Assembly: GCA_000969725.1 (NCBI GenBank)
Contig: JXSR01S028114.1
DNA: 23,559 bases
Source: Ophiothrix spiculata
Taxonomy: Eukaryota; Echinodermata; Ophiuroidea; Amphilepidida; Ophiotrichidae
Reading direction: 5' to 3' (one strand)
The notes under the pieces are model-generated. The model was not told the origin of the DNA, made no database searches, and saw nothing but the letters and a program-made list of their open reading frames with translations. Position 1 is the stretch's first letter. The number at the start of each line of letters is the position of its first letter. Below, one piece after another: positions 10,641 through 21,600 of the stretch. Both the position numbers and the translations under genes were made by a program.

Positions 10641-11869
10641 GTTTTCATGGGTTTAACAGACAGTCAGAAAGTATGTAAAGGTTGTATTTTATAGCCCATG
10701 AATTGAACTTTTAGATACTGTTTGTTTCATTTCAATCGGTAATGTACACCCAAAGTTATGCTTTGTCAAATATTTGAATGTAATTTTTTCTGGTCTAATT
10801 TCATGAGTTTTTAAAGAAGAATTAGTTAGGGGTGTATTATATATCAATGGAAAGCTTGAGACCCAAGGATTCGAAAAAAATACATTTCATATTTTTTCAT
10901 AGCCCGTAGAAGCCGTACAAGGTCAAAAACATACCATTTCGTTCGCCCAATTTTACGCCCAAAAAAAAACACCCAAAAACGGAACCCCAAAGGCCAGTAT
11001 TCATTGACGTCACAGAAGGGACATGGTCTTTTTCTCGTTCATTCATAGCAATGAAAACAATGTCTGAAACCATAGATTTGATATGGAGAATAACAAACTA
11101 TTTGTGCTTATAATTTAAAAGTCAATAACAGTCAAGTTCAAGGAAAGCCATATTTACCTAATTTTAGGAGAAATGATTAGAAATAAAGATGATTTTCGTA
11201 GACAAATCCAAATTTGTGTCGTGTTTCGTCGATGGATACCGGGGAAATTAAGGTCCAAATAGATGCTGGCACGATGTCGTCTTTTACTTAAAAACACAAA
11301 TATTTCACCATCAACAACGAAGAAATGGACTGGATATTGTTCTTCAGATGAATATTTATTCAATTTGATTTGTATACCCCTTGTTTTTTGTCATTTTGTC
11401 TTAAAATATTCATTTTTAGCCCTGCAATCTCCGTGGATTTCTTCGGTGTCCGCCATTTTGGTAAGAGTTTTCGAGTTCGAAATTGCCGCTGAACATTACG
11501 TTTTACCGAATTATCCACTCAGATTCATGACAATATGTCGCGTGTTTTTACCTCAAATTGAGTTTGTTTATTTATTAATTGTTTTCTTGATGCTAAAAAC
11601 AATATCCTGGAGTGTCAGTAATTAAAAAGAAACTATAAAAACAATGTTTATTTCCGGTATTTCGAAGTCGCGTAAAGTAATGATACAAATATGACATTTT
11701 CATAGAGAAATCAGTCTCTAGAAATCTTTGCTTGTGTCGGGTGTCAAAGTTTACATTTCAGCGTTCGCTTTTACCTTTGTTTACGTATTCACATTTGTTC
11801 AAATAAATTCTCATAATTAATATCAAATATAGCTTAATTTGCTCAACTTTTGCCTACTGGTGAAGGAAG

Positions 11870-12688
11870 ATGGATGCTCCGGCAACTGCCGAGGATGCGC
11901 CGCCGTGTTCTAGCGGCAAGAGCGGGGGAGGTAACCGATGTTTCGTCGGCGGTTGCAGCAATCGTGCCAAGGATGGTTATTCATTGTATGGATTACCTGA
12001 GAAGCCAGGCAAGGTTTATTCTGGATGGAAAACGTTCATAACATCAACAAGGACACTACCAATGCCGTTGTCGCGCTACGCAAAGGTATGTGTTTGCAGT
12101 GGGCACTTTACCATTGAACAATTTGATGCAACTGAACTTCGAATGTTCAAGCAGGGGTTCAGAAGCAAACCTCCTGCTCTGAAGGACAATGCTATACCGG
12201 TCAATAAATTGGCAGCGAATCCTTTTCCACCGGAATTTTTCGCAAGTTCTGAACCAACCGATGAATCGGACTTTGATAAGATAATGGCTGAGCTGGCTGA
12301 GATAAAGACAGCAGCAGCAAATAAGACTGCCCAGCCCAGTGAGCCCCAACATGCAGAATCCCAGGCCCAGCCCCAGGAGGTCTCCCAGGATGATCCCGAT
12401 CCCGGCGACTCATCTTCTGGGACAGATATGGACGTGCCTATCTCGTCTCAAGACCAAGAAGCTGAAGGAGAGGATGTCTGTCCTACATGCGGACATCACA
12501 TAGTTGTCCCCAAACCACCAATGCAGCAACAACAACCGGCACAGTCAAATAAGCCTTCAACATCATCATCTTCATCAGAACCATCAGGGAGTCGGAAACG
12601 ACCTTCAAGTTCATCTTCAGATACATTTGTATCAGGGAAAAAGAGGAGAACATCTGATTACGGTGGATCAATGTATTTGTATCAACAG
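11870..12688 (+). CDS. THAP/transposase gene exon 1: THAP domain and linker
   Basis: 273 codons, phase 0 at the CAG|GTTAGT donor. The start ATG has A at -3 and G at +4, a strong context. The THAP C2CH ligands are C24, C29, C76 and H79 (RCFVGGC and VCSGH), with the conserved Trp at W53 (GWKTF) and a PPALKDNAIP stretch after the finger. Residues from about 125 are Ala/Glu/Gln-rich. A CPTCGHH motif (CxxC followed by HH) and a Ser-rich stretch containing SGSRKRPSSSS and GKKRR follow; these are candidate metal-binding and nuclear-localisation signals. If intron 1 is retained, translation ends after 12 more residues and gives a 285-residue THAP-only protein. Confidence 0.85.
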
Positions 12689-15600
12689 GTTAGTTGGCAA
12701 TTTTTGACAAATTACAACATCACGTAGTACGGCTTTTATTTAGGTTGTCACCGAATTTTAAAATATTATAAATAACAGTGAAAATAATAATAATAATTAA
12801 TATAAAATTATTTCATTAATCGACATTAATTTCTACGATTGAAGTTAAAGCATTAAACGTTTTCTTTCAGCAATATAAAATTATTTCATTAAATGTAAAT
12901 AAAACAGTGTAGTACTAAGTCTAAAAAAAATAAATGTTTTCGTCCCCGTCCACATCATTTCCGTCTGGCACTGCATATGTATTTTTAAATTTTGTTTTTT
13001 CACAATATGTGAACAAAAAGTCCTGAGTTTTTCAGAATTATGAAATACTCACATACATGTCACAAAATATGCTAAATTTTTGCAAGAAATGTCTCCTTCT
13101 GGCTCAAATATCTTTCTACAAGATGAAGGTATTGTGGCTTGCTGGAAATCTGAAATGAAGGCCATCTTGGAAATATAAATAAATAAATGCCCCTCACCAT
13201 AAGTTTTAGCAAATTTTATAAAGCGCATGAACATACAAATTTGCATTTTGTTACATGGGAAAAATAATCAAGATTTGATGTGTTGTACATGTACGTAGCA
13301 AAAACATTACAAATGTGTCAATTATGAAATCCGTGTCCAGATAATCAAATATGGCCTATAGGTTAACCCTAAATTTCTAACATTATTGGTTCCACTGCCG
13401 GTGGGAGCTCTGCAATCAGGCCTTTCGCATAATATAGGTGCACAGTATACATACCAAATGTTCCAAGAAATTGTAATTTTCATCATGTACATTTGTACAT
13501 TTGTATGCACTGCAACACTCCATAAAGTAATAAATTTACCTAATTGTAAAGACTTCCTGGAGTTGTACAGGCCTAGTTGCACAAAACTGCTGTTTGGAAG
13601 ACATGTTACCATGGTACTAAGCATGTAAACAAACTAAACACAAATTGTTCACACAGTGCGATCTTCAAAAACTTAGTTCAAAAAGGTTCCTTTTATGTAA
13701 AAAAACATTACTGTTTTATCAATTCCATTGGTATTTTTCAAAATTATTCATAAATTACCGTAGGCTGTATTATACAGATTGCCTGGTGTTTCTCGAGCAA
13801 ATATAGGCCTGTACATGTATTGGATCTCAGGTCAACATTTTGACTTATTAGGTGACTAATTCTGCAAACTTGACCTAAATTATATTTGAACTTGATGACC
13901 TTGACCTGACCATGCAGGGCAAACCAATGGTTTCAAAAAGCTACTTTTCATGGGCCAAAATTTGGCCATGTAGAAGCAGGGGTTAGTTGCCCTGACAAAT
14001 TCAGTTTGATTACCTGCGGTTGACATTTTGAACATTTTTTGAGCTTGACCTTGAAGTGACAAATACAATGTAAAATTGCAAAATTTTCCATTTAGGGACC
14101 GTACACAAACACTTGTAAGGGGGAGGTTGATTATATTACGAAAATTTACTATTATTTACCCGGTAAAATTACATTCTTCTAGCTACCTGAACCATTTTTA
14201 CACCAGTGTGTCACTACTGTCACAATTATAGTGCACTTTTAATTTCATAAAAGTATTGTTCATAACTTTTCCCCTAAACATTTTAGGGACATGCTATAAG
14301 GTATGTAAATGATGTATTGACATTTTTATATTTCAGGAATTGAAAAGAATTATGGACGAATACAATCGTGAGGTTGAAAAGGCCGCAGAGGAAAAGGAGG
14401 AGGAGATTGACATTACCATAGTGCATGAGAACGACAAAGTCTGTCAGTATTCGCCGCAGGTAAGTAGTTGCTAATTTTTATCTCATACATGTTTTTATCT
14501 CCTACAGTCGGGTGGTAATGTTTCACCAAGTACTGGTAGTTTTGTTCCAAGTACATTTATGTAAAATTAATACCGAATAAAGACTTTTGCCAGCTCTATT
14601 ATGCACATGGACTCTTATTTTATTAACCCAGCACAAAACTCCACCTGTGTGGTGGATACCGTATGTATGGATTGGCGACCTGTTCCACACATCAACCTGT
14701 CAAATGCGATGATGACTTTTACTATCATGGGCTCAAATTAATTAGGGGAATTTTTAGGGCAACTCACTTCCTGTCTAAATCATTGACGATCTGGTATTGG
14801 TATGAACAAACTTGGACTATGCATTACAATAATGGTACGCAAAATTAAAAGTAAGATGAGTTTGCGTGTCAGTATTGACGATTCAGCCCCTGCCCTTGCG
14901 CATTTCATCTTAAATCAAGCAATATGTGAGCGCATTTAGACTAGAAACTCACAATACAATTTATGTTCATTTTATATCCAAAATTATAGGCCTAACCAAA
15001 AATTTGTTTCATTGCAGATGGTGACCCATGATGCTCAAACTGATGTTGTGAAAGTGCATTTGGTGCCATGATTAAGATCAAGCCAAAGATACGTTCAACA
15101 GGTATGTTCGACTTTGTTCGTATGGGATTTTTCAATTGATATGTTTTAATTTGTAGTATCTTGTACGTATGAATCTTTTTTCACTTTTACCACCATTACG
15201 CTACTTCAGTATTCCTAATTGAGAGCTTTATTTCAAAATAATAGAACCTGTTTGTTTCTTCAGATTATAATTGTGCAAATGTATACCAAATTCCCTTTGT
15301 AAATTATTCTTTGATAAAAGTCTACATTTACCTTTCAAGTTTAAATTTTGTATGTTTTATTTATTATCGCTCATCACATTCATCTCCCAAAATAAAATCC
15401 CATAAAGTACTGGTTTTGTTCCAAAGAAATTTATCATCAGTCAGTACAAGTTGGTTCAAGTGGTAAGTCACTCTCTGCTGTGTGTACGGTCCGAGTTAGA
15501 ACCCAGCTGGTGCCAAAAAAGCTGAGTGTGCTTTAAATTCCCTTCAACAAGGAACTAACTGTTTGTCTTATGGAAGACCGTACATAATTGGTGAGCTGAT

Positions 15601-18600
15601 CTTACGTAGGCAGCAATGGTGCACATGTGGGTTGATCAAGGTTTAGCACCCCTAGAGGTTATTGAATCTTGGTCTTGTGGAAACCTGTACGATACTCAGT
15701 GAGGTGATTAGGGGCAAACCATTAGATTTTTTTTTTTTTTTGGGGGGGGGGGGGCCTTGAAGTTTTTTAAAAAATTCCCCCTCCACAGGCAAATAGAAAA
15801 AAAATCCCCCCTGAACATGGAATAGGCAGGAAAACAGTAATTTCCAGGTTTTTAATGTGAACGGTCAATACAACAAAATCTTCAAAAATAATGCTGAACT
15901 ACATTTACATTGTATAACTTTTAACTTTGGAGTATACAGACAAGAATTTTCACATGAATGATCATGTACCAAATTATAATTCTTTAATTCCCAATCTACA
16001 GCAACACAGACTCCCTTTGAGAGACAGTTGACTCAACCAAGTGGCACTTTGTTCACTGATTCAGCAACACAAACAAACCAAGATGATGGAGACGGTGGCA
16101 AGAAGACAAAGGGAGACGACCAAGATCCTGATGACGATATATCGGATGACGAGGAATTTGAAGACGATAACTTCTATGATCCTGACTGGAATCCAGAGGA
16201 CGAGTCCAGCAGTGACTCATCATCCGACGAGTCTCTTCAATCTGAAGAAATGTAAGCTTCAATTTGTACATTTATTTTTTTACTGATTGTTGATCTACAA
16301 TGTTTGTTGAAGTACATGTACACATGAAAACCATGTCCATGTTTAAAGCAGCGTCTACTGTGGCTCAGTACGGGTTTGGTGCGATTATTTTTCTGCAATT
16401 CTGTTTCGACTAGCGTCAAAGAATGACTACCCCAGCTGTAACAAATTAATCGTCCAAAATGAGCAGCAATCCAAGATGGCTTGTATTCAATATGGTTTGC
16501 CGGTTGACAAATCCCCCTTTATAAATTTATTGTACATCCAAATGCTAGACCTACATTCATCACCGTATTATTACCTCGCAATTTCCAAAGAGAATGCAAA
16601 TCACCTTTCACATTCTTCCAAAATATTCTTTGCTTGTTAGCTACAGGTCATGTACCTTCATGAATACTTTTCATGTGATGGCAATTTACAGAGATTTGTG
16701 ATCACTGGACAGGTTCAAACTGAGATTCATGAGTGATGAGTTGACTCAGGCTGAAAAACTAAAGCTTTGCTTCGGTTCATTTGGTCCAAAGCCCCAAAGA
16801 GCCATGCATTTTGTGTGGGTGTGTGTGTGTGTGACAAATTACGGAAAGCGATTTTTTGTTTAATTGCATGATGAACCTGTCTCCTCCATTTTCTATGTTC
16901 AAAAAATCTTAAAAAATGCTATTTTTTTCAATTTTCCAGCTTAACTTATGAGGATCCAATAGATGAACCCAAGTTCATTGTCTATGAGAGTCATTTAATG
17001 CAGCTATTTCGCCATTGTAGAAAGGCAAAATGTGAAGGAATTTGCAAAGTCGAAAAGTGCAGACCAAAGTTTTTTGGGTCACAGCTCAAAGTTACAGCCA
17101 CCTGTAAGGTATGTCACAATGCCACTAGCTGGTACAGCCAACCAAGCATCAGTAACAGAATGTTTGCAGGAAATATCCACCTGTCTGCTGCAATCCTATT
17201 TGCTGGGGGAAGCCCAACTCAGGCCCTGAAGATACTGCAACACATGAACATTCAAGCTATCTCCACCAGTGCATTCATGGAGCATCAAAAACTGTACCTT
17301 CAGCCAGCAATTGCAAATGTTTGGAACAGATCCCAGTTGCAGCATTTTAGGTTGCTGAGACACACTGGGAAGGCAATAACTCTTGGAGGAGACGGACGGG
17401 CAGATAGCCCAGGCCATTCAGCAAAGTATGGATCCTATAGTTTAATGGATTTACAGTCGGGGAAGATTGTCACTGTGGAGCTTGTACAGGTAAAGAAACA
17501 TTTGTGATTTTCTGCATTTATATTGTAACACTCTATTTTGTATATATAGAAATAAAATGCAATTTCAAAGATTGATTACATTTATGCTTAGTGCCACCCC
17601 TCCCTCCCCCCTCCCTGGGCAGTTATGTTGCCCAATATGACTCTTCTATTAAAATTTAGTATCTGGCTTCAAGAATTATTAAACATTCCCCATTCAGACC
17701 GGCATGCCCTCATTTTTGAAATAAAGTGCCATTGATTTTCTATGTTCAAGTAAAATGGTCTGTTTCAATTTTGAGTCGCACATTTTTTGCTCTCCTCAAT
17801 GATTTGCATACCTTGTATAAGGTGCCATATGAATCTTATTAGATCTTAGCATTATTACCATGATTACTAGCACAGTTGTTCGATCACTTATGAATAGCAT
17901 CAATCATGGAGCATCATTATATATATTCACTAGGTCGATCAACATTTTCTTATAACATGATCTTTGTATTAGAGTGTAGATACATCATTGGGAGAAAAAA
18001 AGAACCATTCTCAAAAGTATTTATTACCTACACATGTTGAAACAGTTTTTACAAGTTCTGTGTCATGTGTTGTTTTTCTTCATCAGAGTACGGAAGTAAC
18101 CAGTTCCAATGCAATGGAGTTGGAGGGACTGAAGAGAGCCATCACCAAAGTGAAAGCAGCAGGGGTGTCCGTCAACCGTGTTGTAACAGACCGTCATGCC
18201 TCAGTTGCCAAATATCTTCGAGAGCAACATCGTGATATTGATCATCGGTATGACGTGTGGCATATTGCCAAAGGTACAGTTTGATGCTATTTCCACTGTC
18301 TCATTTATGCACATTTGAAATAACAATTTTTATAACATGGGAAAAAATGTATGATATGAAATGAACAAATGATGGCACAGTAATACATATGATGATAGTA
18401 TTTTATAATAAGCATGCAAACACTGGCTGATCACTTGTTTTTTATATTTCCATGTTCACCTTTTTATGCTCGGCTTTTTCACATGGTCAATATACATGTA
18501 TTGAACCTCGGGTTCACTTAGGTTTTCATCGCAACTTGTCAGATCAACAATTAGCATGTTTCTATTTACTAGTCGCCCAGCAAATTATCAACCATCAACC

Positions 18601-21600
18601 ATATTTTGCTCTGCACCAATTTGGTTGGTGATCCATCCGTCAACTGACTTGTTTCTATTGTTATGAAAAGGCACAGACGGCTCACTCAAAACAGCATTAC
18701 TTGTTACTGTAAAACATGGTTGATGGAGGAAGATGTATCACCATCAACGGACTTGTTTGTACTACAATAACCCTCGTATCACCCATCAACCACCTCTTTG
18801 TAGAAACATGATCATTGGGCTAACAGTGACCCCGGCCCAGTAATTTTGTAAGTAATAGTTATTGATCATAGCCAGGCATGAGCCCAAACTTAGACCATGA
18901 CAGAGCAAAATGTTTTATACCCCAAATGAAAACATTTCACATACTGACGTATTTGATTTTTATCCAATTAACACTCTTTCAAGATAAATAATTATCGATC
19001 TAAATTAAAGATCTGTTAAAACACAAATATGCATGATACACCTTTTACTATTATAGAGAATGCCTTCGATCAAGCGAAAATATTTTTATCCCTTACACAA
19101 GACTTGTTTTTTCTTTCAATTTTTTAGAGCCGTTTTTCTCAAAATGGGTATTTTAAATATACATCAGTATGTGATGCGTTCTTGATGATCACTAAATGAA
19201 TCAAACTCAAGAGTATTTTTGAAATGATTTTAAAAAGGATTTGTTTTCTCGTATCCTGCAGGAATCGGTAAGAACATCAATGCCTTAGCAAAGTTGAAGG
19301 ATTGTGAGACAGCTGGCCTTTGGAAACGTTCCATCGTCAACCATGTGTATTGGAGTGCTGCGTCAACGCCTGATGGAGACCCAGCAGTTATTCAAACAAA
19401 GTATAAATCAATTCTCAATCATATCTGCGACAAGCATGAAGGGCATGGACACCCTGCGTATGACAAATGTGCACATGAGCCAGTATTGGACCCTCCACGA
19501 GTGTGGCTAAAGCCTGGTGAGTTTTATTTTTGATTACAATAGATTATACAGAGCTCATGCTGAATTGTCTACAATAAACACCCGGGGAACTTTTTTGGCT
19601 CATTAATTTGAATGGGCGTCTGTATAGGTGAATACAGCACGGTATGCAATACCCTCCAAGTAAACTGCATGTGGAACAGAGAGCATCAGCGATACTTTCA
19701 CAGCCTCATGAGATGAAGAAACACTAGCTCATCCTGTAAAATTTCAATGCAAAGCAAACAACTTGTTAGCACTTTTTGCAATGCATTTTCATCCCTCTAT
19801 ACCTATGCAATGCCAATCCCTTTGTAATTCATTAGCTTCTGTGTAAATCACATCACCAATGCATCACAAGGCCAATGCATCAAAGAAACTTACGAGATGC
19901 TCTTCAGATATTTGTTTGATAAGTCGATAAACCACTCTACACATCAACCAATACATTGCAAAGATATATGGGAAGCATTGCCACTGATTTCTCACTTGTT
20001 ATGCATGCTGATGCTTTTTAGATTGATCTTCTTGAGCAGAGAGGTACCAATCCCTAACCCATTGTTTGAAAGAAGCCGGAACTAAGCACTCACAATAATA
20101 TGACAACTTGAATCATTGCTTTGCACTATGTTGACAAATTGTCCTTATACTTTTTACCCATCTATATAGATACCAAAGTCTATGATAAGCTGTCAGATAT
20201 AATTATGAGAACGAGGCTTTTCAATGATATCAAGAAGATGTCTCCCCTTGAACAAACTAGCAGTCTTGAATCATATCATAGTGTGGTACTCTACTTTTGT
20301 CCAAAGCTGATTGCATACAGATACCCAAGCATGAAATGCAGGTTAGTGACCATGTCATCTTACACTCTTCATTTGTCATTCAAGCAGACTATCAATGTAT
20401 TTTGGTGGATTACATTGAATCTGAATTAGGGGGCCGATAAACATTAGTCCATTACGCAAAAACTAATTCATAAACATGACTGGAATAAATACGCCTTTAC
20501 TTACATGTATACCATCAATGTATGAATGGTGTTTGAGAAATTTCAACATATGGAGCCCCAAACTTATGATTGTTATTGAGTGATGCCTATGGCAGGCATG
20601 AAATTTTCCAGCTTTTCAGCTGGTTCCAGTTTTTTTTTTGATGTCAAAATTTCCGCAATTTTATTTATTTTCAGCCTGTTTTGAGACATTTTTACCAATT
20701 TTACGCGCTTTTCCAGTGTTTCCAGCTTTTTTCAGGAAAATGCAGTCTCATGCCTTCTATGGGCATCTATGGCCTGTATCTATGGATGGACATCAACAAA
20801 CTCTGAATACACCATTATTAAATTTGATTTTGTCTCATTTCTCTAACCAAATGGAATAATTGATACACAATTGGGAAAATGACCATGCATATTTTGTGAA
20901 ATGAATGAAGCCTTGTTGCAAAATAAATAAAACTCATGATTTCAAAATGGAAATTCTTTTGTAATTTCAGATTGTTCCTCTCTGCTCTGCATTGGAATGA
21001 GAATGGCGGTAGACAACAGGCAACAAAGGCAGATGGGACACCTAGGTATAAAATAAGTTACCCCAAAGCCAAGGCTGGAGGTTATACTGTATCCAGAGTG
21101 TTGTCAGCTCCGACTTACGGTAGGTCCGAATAGGAAAAAGCTTTCCATGTGCTAATACCAACAGGAGGTAAATTTTGTGTAAATACCGATTTTCTCCTCC
21201 GATGATTTCACCAGGTGAAAGAATACATTTGTATGCTAATATTGCAACAAATTTTATATGAATTTCCTTTTATATAATGCAGCTCTCTTACTAGTTGTTG
21301 TTTTAGCTGAAGCTTTGTGTTTGTCATCTGTTTGATTCAAGGAATTCAAAAAGGGGAATCGGTACTCTCCGCCATTTTGATATCACTCCCATGTAAATCC
21401 TATGTGATGGCAGCCATCTTGGATTGTCCCTCATGGAGAGCGAGTTATTGTACCTCCGACATTTGATGGCTCCGCATGCCACACTCTGAGTCTTCGCAAT
21501 GAATTAGTGAGTTTGATTAGAACAAGTCACAATACACACTGCTTATAACATAGATGTGGTCTGCGCTTGAAACAAAATGTACACGCTGTATGCGTCTAGT

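Larger units (their letters stand above)
9180..11869. other. Non-coding interval between dynein exon C and the THAP gene
   Basis: No exon can be supported. It contains a LINE-3'-end-like tract (9909-10060), a solitary CAGGGTGTCC transposon end (10604), and possible promoter-proximal motifs: CRE-type TGACGTCA at 11005-11012 and a YY1-like GCCATTTTG at 11452-11460. Open frames at 11154-11363 (minus) and 11263-11625 (plus) are not supported by motifs. By position this is both dynein intron and the THAP gene's 5' flank. Confidence 0.5.

Noticed and set aside
11154-11625. Possible small gene upstream of the THAP exon (frames on both strands)
   Set aside because: Frames overlap on opposite strands and have no domain, Kozak or splice support; the sequence is AT-rich like the introns.
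12056-12671. Minus-strand and alternative-frame open frames across exon 1
   Set aside because: These are shadows of the GC-richer THAP exon; they carry no motif and have no splice continuation.
16053-16271. Minus-strand open frame opposite the acidic exon 4
   Set aside because: It is the shadow of the Asp/Glu-rich coding strand, which yields His/Ser/Leu-rich antisense frames without stops. The plus strand has matching splice sites and phases.
18586-18800. CATCAAC repeat as a structured array
   Set aside because: Copies are irregularly spaced and short; at best one old duplication of about 20 bp.
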